Shown: piece by piece, positions 31,665 through 39,799 of the stretch
Numbering within the stretch: the first letter of the stretch is position 1
Layout: each line of letters opens with the position of its first letter
From: LMUY01 sp964242215
GTDB taxonomy: Bacteria > Pseudomonadota > Alphaproteobacteria > Acetobacterales > Acetobacteraceae
Reading direction: 5' to 3'
NCBI GenBank assembly: GCA_964242215.1
Contig: CAXTCJ010000011.1
Location: 14,887-78,886, forward strand
DNA length: 64,000 bases
Program-made: the position numbers and the translations under genes
The notes under the pieces: generated by a model
What the model was told of the DNA's origin: nothing
What the model saw: only the letters and a program-made list of their open reading frames with translations
Database searches by the model: none

Positions 31665-31908
31665 CGTTCGGCCTTGGACAGCAGCACCAGGCCGCCGAAT
31701 AGAGGCAAGCTCACGAACACGACGGGGAGCTGCGCACGCCAGGCGCGGTGGCCGCGCGTAATCGGCGATGCCGACGATCAGCGTGTCACCTCATCCGATA
31801 GGCGGGGAGGGGCAGGCCAGGACGGATCCTCGCCCGACGGCATAGATGGTAGCAGGACCCCGTCCCGATCCTAGATATCGAGACACTCGACGCTGGAGAG
31901 CCAACCTC
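31665..31908. other. Decayed intergenic DNA before the carotenoid oxygenase gene
   Basis: No intact gene. On the minus strand short protein-like runs (for example VFVSLPLFGGLVLL near 31680-31730) suggest broken membrane-protein sequence belonging to the same lost importer as the LivG remnant. The promoter of the rightward dioxygenase gene must lie here; no clear hexamers seen. GGAG at 31894 precedes its ATG. Confidence 0.4.
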
Positions 31909-33342
31909 ATGCCGAACCCCATCCATAACGCCGTCCGCGCCGTCGCCGAGCATGCGGTCGAGCTGATTGCGGGGTGGAATCGAAAGCGCCTGCCCCCCGC
32001 TGGAGCCGACTACCTGGTCGGTGTCCATAAGCCGATGCAAGCCGAACTGACGCTTGAGCATCTCCCCATCACGGGCTCAATCCCCGCGGGGTTGAATGGC
32101 CGGTATCTCAAGATGGGGGCGAACCCGGTCAGGTCCGACATCGCGGGGCATCACTGGTTCCTCGGCGACGGGATGGTACACGGACTTGCCATCCGGGACG
32201 GCGCCGTCCAGTGGTATCGCAACCGCTGGATCGGCTCGCGGCTGGCGGCAACGTCGCTTGGCCGCCCCCCCGCGCCCGGCCCTCGCCGGGGGCGCAACGA
32301 CACCGTAAACACCAACGTGGCCGACATCGGTGGTCGCGCCTTCGCGCTGGTGGAGGCGGGCAGCTATCCTGTCGAACTGTCCGAGACCCTGGACGAACAG
32401 CGCTACAATCCGTTCGACGACACACTCGGCGGTTCATTTTCCGGTCACCCTCACCGCGATCCGGTCACCGGCGAGTATCACGCCGTGGCGTATGACGGCA
32501 GCATCTGGGATACCGTCCGCCACGTTGTGGTCTCGGCGGCGGGCAAGGTGGTCCGCGACGTGCCGATCGCCGTGCAGCATGGCCCCTGTATCCACGACTG
32601 CGCCATCACCGCGCGGTTCGCCATCGTGCTGGACCTGCCAGTCACCTTCTCGATGCGTGCCGTGCTCGGCGGCCACCTGTTTCCGTTCCGCTGGAACCCG
32701 GCGCACCAAGCCCGGCTGGGGCTCTTGCCGCGCAACGGTGACCAAGCCGACATCATCTGGTGCAATCTCGACCCTTGCTTCGTCTTCCACGTGGCAAATG
32801 CGTTCGACGGCCCCGATGGCAATGTCATTCTGGACGTCATCGCCTATGCCACGATGTTCGCCTCAGGCGCGAGCGGCCTCGACGCGTTGGGTCGGCTCGA
32901 GCGTTGGACGGTGGACCCTGTCGCGCGCCGCGTCGACCGCCAGGTCATTGATCCGACGCCGCAGGAGTTCCCCCGCATCGACGAGCGCCGCTTCGGCCAG
33001 AGCTACCGCTTCGTCTATACAGTGGCCGTCCCGCCCGACGGCAACCCACAATTGGCCGGCGCAACGCGGCTGTACAAGCACGATATCGAAACGGGATCCC
33101 GCCTCGTGCACGAATTCGGTGACACCCATTTGCCCGGCGAATTCGTGTTCGTTCCGGCGACCGCCGACGCGCTTGAGGACCAAGGCTGGCTTCTCGGCCT
33201 CGTCATCAACACGGCGGACGACACCACCGATTTCGTGGTCCTCGACGCACAAGACTTCGAAGCTGCTCCGGTGGCGACTGTCCGGCTGCCACACCGGATC
33301 CCCCCTGGATTCCACGGGAACTGGTTTCCGTTTCAAGGATAG
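31909..33342 (+). CDS. Carotenoid cleavage oxygenase family dioxygenase (RPE65/lignostilbene type)
   Basis: A 477-residue seven-bladed propeller enzyme with a non-haem Fe(II) held by four His. The four expected His are visible: His180 (SGHPHRDP), His229 (CIHDCAI), His294 (FVFHVANAFD) and His469 (HGNWFP). Members cleave a conjugated C=C bond with O2, giving two carbonyl products; substrates are carotenoids, apocarotenoids, stilbenes or phenylpropenes. Nothing nearby makes carotenoids, and the surrounding catabolic genes favour a stilbene- or isoeugenol-like substrate; this is inference. ATG at 31909 is preceded by GGAG at 11 bases. Monocistronic. Confidence 0.88.
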   Translation: MPNPIHNAVRAVAEHAVELIAGWNRKRLPPAGADYLVGVHKPMQAELTLEHLPITGSIPAGLNGRYLKMGANPVRSDIAGHHWFLGDGMVHGLAIRDGAVQWYRNRWIGSRLAATSLGRPPAPGPRRGRNDTVNTNVADIGGRAFALVEAGSYPVELSETLDEQRYNPFDDTLGGSFSGHPHRDPVTGEYHAVAYDGSIWDTVRHVVVSAAGKVVRDVPIAVQHGPCIHDCAITARFAIVLDLPVTFSMRAVLGGHLFPFRWNPAHQARLGLLPRNGDQADIIWCNLDPCFVFHVANAFDGPDGNVILDVIAYATMFASGASGLDALGRLERWTVDPVARRVDRQVIDPTPQEFPRIDERRFGQSYRFVYTVAVPPDGNPQLAGATRLYKHDIETGSRLVHEFGDTHLPGEFVFVPATADALEDQGWLLGLVINTADDTTDFVVLDAQDFEAAPVATVRLPHRIPPGFHGNWFPFQG

Positions 33343-33424
33343 CCGAGCAGGCCCTTGGCATCAGCCCATGGCGTACAGCCGCTTCCTGCTCAGTCAGCGA
33401 TAGGGTGCTGGGTGCCGGTTCGGA

Positions 33425-34933
33425 TCAGTGCAGCGCGTTACGACCCGCGCTGCGAGCGGCGCCCTCGCCGGCGAGTCGGCCGAACACCACGCCGGCGACC
33501 AATCCCGTGCCGCTGCCGTAGTTATGATAGTACAGGCCGCCGACGATCTCCCCGGCCGCGAACAAACCCTGGATCGGCGCGCCGGCGGTGTCCGACACCT
33601 CGGCCCGCTCGCTTACTTTCAACCCGCCGAACGTGAAGGTCACCCCGGCGGTCACGCCATAGGCGTCGTACGGCGGCGTATCGAGCCTGTTGGCCCAGTT
33701 GGTCTTGTTGAAGGCCAAGCCTTGCGTGCCAAGCCCGTCATGAACGTTCGGGTTGAACGGCACGTCCGGCCGTGGCGCGTTGTTGTATTGTTCGATCGTG
33801 CGCAGGAAGCCCTGCGGATCGACACCGGTGAGCTTGCCCGCAAGTTCTTCGAACGTGTTGGCGGACTCCTTGGTGATGCGGGGAATGCGGTATTCGTCAC
33901 GCAGGAGATGGCTCACCTTCTGGTCGAAGATCTGCCAGGCGAACAAGCCGGGCTGCCGCATGACCTCGTGGCCGTATTTCGCGTAGGTGTAGCTGTGGAA
34001 GTCGAGCCCTTCGTCGAGGAATCGTTCGCCACGAGCGTTCACCAGGATGCCGAAAGGGTAGTTGTGCTTCTGGAACTTGTCCCCAATCGTGAGGTCGCCG
34101 TACTCCGGCGCGTTCATATCCCACTGCACCGCGTGCGCACCGGACCAGTGGCCCGTGACGGCCGCTCCGACATCGATCGCCATGCGGTGGCCCCACCCCG
34201 TGTTGTATCGCGTGCCGCGCACCTTCGCGAGGTCCCAGTTCGGGCCGAGATAACGCGCGCGCATTTCGGGGTTGGACTCGAACCCGCCGCACGCAAGCAC
34301 CACGGACTTGGCGCGCAGGTCGATATTGCGGCCATGCCAGCGAGCCCGTACCCCGCGGATGGCGGCGTCGTCCTGCAGCAGACCCACAGCCTGCGTCTCA
34401 TACAGCACGGGAATGCCGGCGGCTCCGACCGCCTCGTGCAGCGTCTTGGTCAATTGCTGACCGCCGCCCCAGATGTGGCAGGCGAGACCACCCCAGAACT
34501 TGAATTTGCCGTCGACCTTGAAGGCCTGGCGACCAAGGGCCGGCTGGAAGCGCACGCCATGCGCCTTGAGCCAACGCGCGGCATCATAGCTGTTGCTGAT
34601 GAGAATGTCGGTCAGCTCGGGGTCGGAGCGATACTCGGTAAGCCGCCCCATGTCGTCGAAATACTGTTCGCGCGTGTAGGAGCCGAAGTCGATGTTGGCG
34701 AGATCGAGATCCACGATATCCGGCGAGATCGGCAGCAGGTCGTCCACCCCGTCATAGACGAAGCGGAAGGCGCCGCCGGTGAAGGCGGAGTTGCCGGCCC
34801 GCGCATCTTGCGGTGCACTTTCGATCATGGCGACGGTGGCGCCTGCTTCGCGCGCGGCAAGGGCGGCATTCGCCGCAGCGTTGCCGGCGCCGATGACCAA
34901 CACGTCGGGCTCGCTATACGTTTCCGGGGTCAT
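33425..34933 (-). CDS. FAD-dependent dehydrogenase, TcuA / fumarate reductase flavoprotein-like
   Basis: A 502-residue flavoprotein of the FAD_binding_2 family. DVLVIGAGNAAANAALAARE at 10-29 is the dinucleotide fold; the SVVLACGGFESNPEM stretch, the catalytic-domain part with DKFQKHNYPFGILVNARGER, and the C-terminal FGGLKVSERAEV and GLYYHNYGSGTGLVAGVVFG are typical of the tricarballylate dehydrogenase TcuA group. TcuA oxidises tricarballylate to cis-aconitate; the actual substrate here could be another saturated di- or tricarboxylate. It is divergent from lysR (start 35030), with a dyad between. Convergent to the dioxygenase gene. Confidence 0.85.
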   Translation of the reverse strand: MTPETYSEPDVLVIGAGNAAANAALAAREAGATVAMIESAPQDARAGNSAFTGGAFRFVYDGVDDLLPISPDIVDLDLANIDFGSYTREQYFDDMGRLTEYRSDPELTDILISNSYDAARWLKAHGVRFQPALGRQAFKVDGKFKFWGGLACHIWGGGQQLTKTLHEAVGAAGIPVLYETQAVGLLQDDAAIRGVRARWHGRNIDLRAKSVVLACGGFESNPEMRARYLGPNWDLAKVRGTRYNTGWGHRMAIDVGAAVTGHWSGAHAVQWDMNAPEYGDLTIGDKFQKHNYPFGILVNARGERFLDEGLDFHSYTYAKYGHEVMRQPGLFAWQIFDQKVSHLLRDEYRIPRITKESANTFEELAGKLTGVDPQGFLRTIEQYNNAPRPDVPFNPNVHDGLGTQGLAFNKTNWANRLDTPPYDAYGVTAGVTFTFGGLKVSERAEVSDTAGAPIQGLFAAGEIVGGLYYHNYGSGTGLVAGVVFGRLAGEGAARSAGRNALH

Positions 34934-34966
34934 GGCTGCTCTCTTCTTGTATAGCTAATACTTTGC

Positions 34967-34984
34967 ATAAGTAATCACGCTTAT
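34967..34984. promoter_or_regulatory. Dyad ATAAG-N8-CTTAT in the lysR/TcuA-like divergent promoter
   Basis: ATAAG (34967-34971) and CTTAT (34980-34984) form an inverted repeat in an A/T-rich 96-bp region between divergent genes. It is a likely recognition site of the adjacent LysR protein. The same half-sites in the opposite arrangement (GCTTAT-N7-ATAAGC) occur in front of the MFS gene at 41252-41270. Confidence 0.5.
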
Positions 34985-35029
34985 CAAGGCCGTTGCGCTG
35001 CGCCGCCATGCGGGAGAAGTTACCCCTAC

Positions 35030-36130
35030 ATGCAAGACTCCAGCAGCGAACGTTCACGCCTGCCTCTCGCGCAGGAGGGGCTACGGCTCGCAGGCATCAC
35101 CCTGCGCGCATTCGAGATTTTTGCGGCCGTGGCCGAGCGCGGCAGCATGACGGGGGCGGCTGAACAACTCGGCGTCAGCCAATCCGCCGTGTCGCAGGCG
35201 GTACGGGCGCTGGAAGTCACATTGGGGCAGACCCTGTTCGACCGGTCGTTGCGGCCGCCTGCGTTGACCCTGGCGGGCGCCGCCGTGCTGCAGCATGCGC
35301 AAGGCATCCTGGAGCACGCGCGCAGCCTCGAACGGGTCAGCAACGGCGATGGCGGGCAAGCGCTGCCGCTGCTGCGGATCGGGATGGCCAACACGTTCGC
35401 CGTCACGGTGGCGCCCTTGCTGCTCGAGCAGATCCGGCACTTGGCGCGAAGCTGGACGATCAGCTCCGGCGCGGGCGAGACGCGCGTCGAGGGCCTGTTG
35501 GAACGCCGGCTCGACCTGGTGATCACCTTCGACGACGCGGCGGTCCAGCGCGAGCTGTTGTCGCTGCCGATCATGTCCGAACCATTTTGCCTGGCCGTGC
35601 CGCATTCGTTCCGCGGCCCCGTGCAGCACTGGTCCGATCTGCAGGGCGCCGGCGAGATGCTGCGCTACGGCCGGCATCTGCATCTCAGCGGCCAGGTCGA
35701 GGGGCATCTATCGCGGGAAGGGCTGGACCTGCCGATGCGCTTTCGGCTGGACACGATCAGCGCGGTGATCGCGATGGTGGCCGCTGGTGTCGGCTGGTCG
35801 CTGGTCACGCCGCTCAGCATCCTGTCGTCGGCGAGCCTGGCCGGCCGCCTGCGTCTGCTGCCGATGCCCGGCCAGCAACTGCGCCGCACCCTGGTGGTGG
35901 CCGGGCGGCCGGAAGACGGTGGCACGATTGTTCCCCTGGTGCAGAAGGCCTCGATTCAGGCACTCGCAGACCATTGCCTGCCCGAGCTGCGTCGCTTGCT
36001 GCCGGAGATGAGCGGGACGATCGCGCTGGCCGAACCCGGCGCCGCGACGCTTCCCACGCCGGGTGCGGCTAACGTTGCTGGGCCCGCGCCTCGATCGCGT
36101 CGAGTTCGTCCGCGCCCATCAGGCGATTGA
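35030..36130 (+). CDS. LysR family transcriptional regulator
   Basis: A 366-residue LTTR, long because of an N-terminal extension of about 22 and a C-terminal Pro/Arg-rich tail. The DNA-binding part is LRAFEIFAAVAERGSMTGAA followed by QLGVSQSAVSQAVRALE; the effector domain spans about 115-320. Divergent from the TcuA-like dehydrogenase and convergent with the lyase gene, whose last 62 bases it overlaps. It is well placed to control both flanking units, since ATAAG/CTTAT dyads occur before both. Confidence 0.88.
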   Translation: MQDSSSERSRLPLAQEGLRLAGITLRAFEIFAAVAERGSMTGAAEQLGVSQSAVSQAVRALEVTLGQTLFDRSLRPPALTLAGAAVLQHAQGILEHARSLERVSNGDGGQALPLLRIGMANTFAVTVAPLLLEQIRHLARSWTISSGAGETRVEGLLERRLDLVITFDDAAVQRELLSLPIMSEPFCLAVPHSFRGPVQHWSDLQGAGEMLRYGRHLHLSGQVEGHLSREGLDLPMRFRLDTISAVIAMVAAGVGWSLVTPLSILSSASLAGRLRLLPMPGQQLRRTLVVAGRPEDGGTIVPLVQKASIQALADHCLPELRRLLPEMSGTIALAEPGAATLPTPGAANVAGPAPRSRRVRPRPSGD

Positions 36131-36959
36131 TCTCGCCGAAGCTCTCCATCAGGTCGGGGCGAAGCGTCGGTAGGTCCGCATCCACCGTTTCACCGAACGC
36201 CAATAGTGCCTGCTTCATGCCATGCAGGGCCGCGCTGGTCAGCATTCGCGGGTAGGACACGGTGGACACCCCGAGTTGCTCCAGCCGCTTCGGGGTCAGT
36301 ACGGGCGTGGTGCCCCGCTCGATGAGGCCGAAGCCCATGTTGACGGCGAGTGGCTTGGGCACGGCACTTGCGACCCGGGCGATATCTGCCTCCGAGAGCA
36401 GCGCGTCGGCAAACAGGATGTCGGCGCCGGCTTCGGCAAACAGGCACAGCCGGTCGATCGCGGCGGCGATCCCGTCCGTGGCAGCGGCGTCGGTGCGGGC
36501 CCGGATCACGAAGGCGTGGTCCTGCCGCGCGTCGGCGGCCGCCTTGACCTTGTCCGCCATCTCGCCGGCCGGGATCACCGCCTTGCCGGCCATGTGACCG
36601 CAGCGCTTAGGCCAGACCTGATCCTCGATCGAGATCGCGGCGAGGCCGGCGGCCTCGAACGCGCGCACGGTGAAGTGGACGTTCAGCGCGTTGCCATAAC
36701 CGGTATCCGCGTCGGCCAGGAGCGGGATGTCGGTGCACGCGGCGAGCGCACGGCAGGTGCGCAAGTTTTCGTCGAAGGTCAGCACACCGCGATCGGCCCA
36801 GCCCAGCGTGCTCTCCGACACGCCGGCACCGGAGATCGCCGCAGCGCGGTAGCCCATATCGGCCACCAGCCGGGTGCTGAAGCCATTGAAGACGCCGGGT
36901 AGTACAAGGATGCCCGGTGCCTCCAACAGGGTGCGGAACCGGCGCGCCGCCTGACTCAT
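36069..36959 (-). CDS. Isocitrate lyase/PEP mutase family lyase (2-methylisocitrate-lyase-like)
   Basis: A 296-residue TIM-barrel enzyme of the ICL/PEPM superfamily. LPGVFNGFSTR, LADADTGYGN (81-90, Mg-binding Asp), SIEDQ (about 110-114) and the lyase loop KRCGH (118-122) are present. The Cys in KRCGH is the catalytic acid/base of isocitrate and 2-methylisocitrate lyases and is absent in mutases, so this is a C-C lyase of a 2-hydroxy di- or tricarboxylate. It starts at 36959 in ATGA overlap with a 36-codon frame, and closes the unit running from 41202. Confidence 0.88.
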   Translation of the reverse strand: MSQAARRFRTLLEAPGILVLPGVFNGFSTRLVADMGYRAAAISGAGVSESTLGWADRGVLTFDENLRTCRALAACTDIPLLADADTGYGNALNVHFTVRAFEAAGLAAISIEDQVWPKRCGHMAGKAVIPAGEMADKVKAAADARQDHAFVIRARTDAAATDGIAAAIDRLCLFAEAGADILFADALLSEADIARVASAVPKPLAVNMGFGLIERGTTPVLTPKRLEQLGVSTVSYPRMLTSAALHGMKQALLAFGETVDADLPTLRPDLMESFGEINRLMGADELDAIEARAQQR

Positions 36960-37066
36960 GCGCAGGCCGGCCTAGCGACCAACTCGGACGTTGCGGCGAA
37001 CCGCTTCGCCCCGTCGTAGCCCAGCAGCAACGTGGCCACGCAATACGGCAGGTTTAGCTGGTCCAT
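36956..37066 (-). pseudogene. 36-codon frame resembling an MmgE/PrpD C-terminal strand
   Basis: The frame begins MDQLNLPYCVATLLLGYDG and ends in an ATGA overlap with the lyase gene. DQLNLPYCVA matches the PrpD-family segment that reads AQYSIPFCVAVALLR and AKFSVQYCVARAL in the two adjacent MmgE/PrpD proteins. It is 10 bp downstream of the first of these. I read it as a stub of a third copy that is still positioned to couple translation into the lyase gene. Alternatively it is a small leader frame whose only job is that coupling. Confidence 0.4.
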
Positions 37067-37076
37067 AGGACCGTCC

Positions 37077-38465
37077 TTATGCGGCGACGGACTGGTGGGA
37101 GCGGCAACCCTCGGCAAGTGCCTCCCGCAGCACACTCATGTCCTTGAGGTCATCGAGCCGCCAGACTAGTTCCATGACCCGCGCCACCGACCCGGCGTCC
37201 ATCACCCGACCCGCGCAATCCGCGAACTTGGCTTCCAGCAGCGGCAGCGGCAGCGGCTTGTCCGGCCCGCGGCCGAGCGGGCGGTCGGTGCTCTGGGACA
37301 ACACGCGGCCGTCTGCCAGGTGAACCCGGACTTCGGCGCCGAAATGCTCCGTTGTCGCCATGGACATGTCTGGATGCGGGGCGGCCTGGATGCGGGCCAT
37401 GAGGGCGCGATTGGCCGGGTCGGCATAGCCGCCACCCTCGAAATCGGCGAGCACGACCCGCCCCGAGGCAAGGGCTCGAGCGACGCAATACTGCACGCTG
37501 AACTTTGCGTCCAATTCGCTGCGCGGGTCCGGCCGATTGGTGTGGGCAAGGCGCCGCGGATGGGTCCAGCAATCGACGTGTCGCACCATGTCGGGCGTGA
37601 GGCCGTGCTCCCGCACCAGGTCGGCGGCACAGTCGATCGCCGGGTGCGTGCTGCCGCAGCACGGGTACTGTTTGATGGCGATGCCGGGCTTCAAGATGTC
37701 GAGCGGCGCGGCCCACCCGTCTAGTACGCGCGCGGCGTCATACTTGCCCTCGCCGTTGAACACTTCGAAGAAGCCTTGCTTGTGCTCCAAGGCGTCGGCC
37801 GAAGCGGTAAAGCCGTCGGCTGCCAGTAGGGCCGCGAACAGGCCGTTGCGTGCGGATTGCCCGACATGCAGCGGCTTGGTCATAGTGCCGAAATTGGCCT
37901 TCAGCCCCGACGCGAACGTGGCGGCGAGTGCCAGCGCGGTCGCCACCTGCTCCGCCGGAAGACCGAGCAGCCGGGCACAGGCGGCGGCTGCGCCGAACGT
38001 GCCGAGCGTCGCCGTCGGATGCCAGCCCTTCTCGTAGTGGTGGAAGTTCACCGCGCGGGCAATCCGCGTCTCCGTCTCGAACCCGGCGACATACGCCGTC
38101 AGCACGTCGTGTCCAGACACGTGCAGCGTATCGGCAAGTGCGAACAGCGCCGACAGGACGGGTGCCGAGGGATGGCCGCCCAGCGTGTTGCTGCAGTCGT
38201 CGAAGTCCAGTGCGTGGGAGGCGGTGCCGTTCACCGTCGCCGCATCCAGCGGGGTCGTGCTCTGCGCCGTGCCGATCAGCAGGGAGGGGCCGGGCGACGC
38301 GGCGGTGACTCGGGCCGCGATGCGCACGCAGGGCTCGGGCGCGCCGGCCAGGGTGACACCCAGCGTGTCCAGCACGCCGACTTTGGCCCAGTGAACGGCG
38401 TCGGGCGGCAGCATGTCGTAGGAGAAAGCAACGATGCGGTTGCCGAGTTCGGTGGCAATGGTCAT
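37077..38465 (-). CDS. MmgE/PrpD family protein (methylcitrate dehydratase-like), copy 1
   Basis: A 462-residue protein with the two-domain MmgE/PrpD fold. HALDFDDCSNTLGGHPSAPV near 85-104 is the active-site stretch of 2-methylcitrate dehydratase and cis-aconitate decarboxylase; FGTMTKPLHVGQSARNG and IKQYPCCGSTHPAID are the other two conserved blocks. Such enzymes dehydrate tertiary hydroxy tricarboxylates or decarboxylate cis-aconitate. Start at 38465 shares one base with the TAA stop of copy 2. The two copies are only distantly alike, pointing to consecutive or heteromeric functions rather than recent duplication. Confidence 0.88.
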   Translation of the reverse strand: MTIATELGNRIVAFSYDMLPPDAVHWAKVGVLDTLGVTLAGAPEPCVRIAARVTAASPGPSLLIGTAQSTTPLDAATVNGTASHALDFDDCSNTLGGHPSAPVLSALFALADTLHVSGHDVLTAYVAGFETETRIARAVNFHHYEKGWHPTATLGTFGAAAACARLLGLPAEQVATALALAATFASGLKANFGTMTKPLHVGQSARNGLFAALLAADGFTASADALEHKQGFFEVFNGEGKYDAARVLDGWAAPLDILKPGIAIKQYPCCGSTHPAIDCAADLVREHGLTPDMVRHVDCWTHPRRLAHTNRPDPRSELDAKFSVQYCVARALASGRVVLADFEGGGYADPANRALMARIQAAPHPDMSMATTEHFGAEVRVHLADGRVLSQSTDRPLGRGPDKPLPLPLLEAKFADCAGRVMDAGSVARVMELVWRLDDLKDMSVLREALAEGCRSHQSVAA

Positions 38466-39799
38466 TAGGACGCTCCTTCAAACCAGTCTTGATTGCCCAA
38501 CCAGTCGAGATTGGGTTCGTCGTCCAATGCCGCCATGCGGGCGAGCAGGGGTGAGGCAGCGGTGCCAAGCCTTCGCGTCAGCCGGCGGTATTTCCCCGCA
38601 ATGTCCGAATCCTCCGGACAGTCCGGCGCGCCGGGAAAGGTGCTGACGGTGCGCTCCAGCACGCGCCCGTCCCGCAGGTGCAGGCGGGTCGTGGTGGCCC
38701 ATCCCTTGTGGCCGCCGTCGGTGACCCGGACCCGTCGAGCCAAAGCCCGAATTTCCTCATTCTCGAGAGCGCCTTCGGTGAAGCTGCCGGGCTCGAGCGG
38801 ATCCCGCAACAGGGCGACGGCGACGCAGAACGGAATGCTGTACTGGGCCATCACGAGATCGGCGGGCTCGGTCGCGGCGTGCATCGCGGCCATTTTCGCC
38901 GTGCCCGCGATCTCCACGTGGTCGACCGGTCCTAGTTCGTCCCGCCATTGTTCGATGGCGTAGACCGGGGGGTGCGCGGTGATGTGGCAGGGATAGCGCT
39001 TGAAGCAGATGGTGCGCGTTTCCCAGACCTCCCCCAGACCGGCCGCCAATTGTGCATCGTCCCGCTCCGGGCAGAACGCGTCCAGCACGCCGAACTGCCC
39101 TTCCAGCACGCTGGCCGGACCGGTGAAGCCCAGCGCGGCAAGGCGAGCGGCGACGATACCATTCTCTGCGGCGCGGCCGAGATGCAGCCGCTTGACCATT
39201 GCGCCCTCGCCGCTGGCCGCAAAGGCAAGCAGCCCGGCGGAAAGTGACCCGGCGATCCCCAGGGCTCGCACCATCGCAGCTTCATCCAGCCCAAGCAGCA
39301 AACCTGCGGCAACCGCGGCACCGAACGGGCCGGTGATGCCGGGAGCATGGAATCCGCGCGCCTCTGCCGAGTGTTTCGTCGCCCGACCGATGCGGAACAT
39401 CACTTCGCATCCCGCCACGATCGCGGTCAGCAGGGCGCGTCCGCTCGCGCCAACTTCCTGCGCGACGGCGAGGGCCGCCGGGACGAGAACCGCGCCCGGA
39501 TGCACGCCGGCCCCGGGCTTGCGCAGGCTGTCGAGTTCCAGCGCGTGGGCCGCAACGCCGTTGGCGAATGCCGCAGCTTCAGCACGCAACGCCGGGCCAC
39601 CCCCGAGCACGCGGCTGCGACCTGCCCCTGCCGTTCCGGCATAAATGCGGGCGATCCGGCTGGCGGGCGCATCCACGCCATAGATTGTCGCCGCAACCGT
39701 ATCGATGACGCAGGAGCGCGCGACGGCGACGACATCCTGCGGCAGATGCTCGAAGCGGAGGCCGCAGGCGAATGCCCCCAGACTGGTTGCCGCCGTCAT
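38465..39799 (-). CDS. MmgE/PrpD family protein, copy 2
   Basis: A 444-residue MmgE/PrpD protein. The active-site stretch reads HALELDSLRKPGAGVHPGAV, so the DFDD signature of copy 1 (HALDFDD) is changed to ELDS. MVKRLHLGRAAENGIVAARL and CFKRYPCHITAHPPVYAIEQ are the remaining blocks. The altered acid pair suggests a different reaction from copy 1, for example isomerisation or decarboxylation. Starts at 39799 in ATGA overlap with the MFS gene, so expression depends on the promoter at about 41250. Confidence 0.85.
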   Translation of the reverse strand: MTAATSLGAFACGLRFEHLPQDVVAVARSCVIDTVAATIYGVDAPASRIARIYAGTAGAGRSRVLGGGPALRAEAAAFANGVAAHALELDSLRKPGAGVHPGAVLVPAALAVAQEVGASGRALLTAIVAGCEVMFRIGRATKHSAEARGFHAPGITGPFGAAVAAGLLLGLDEAAMVRALGIAGSLSAGLLAFAASGEGAMVKRLHLGRAAENGIVAARLAALGFTGPASVLEGQFGVLDAFCPERDDAQLAAGLGEVWETRTICFKRYPCHITAHPPVYAIEQWRDELGPVDHVEIAGTAKMAAMHAATEPADLVMAQYSIPFCVAVALLRDPLEPGSFTEGALENEEIRALARRVRVTDGGHKGWATTTRLHLRDGRVLERTVSTFPGAPDCPEDSDIAGKYRRLTRRLGTAASPLLARMAALDDEPNLDWLGNQDWFEGAS

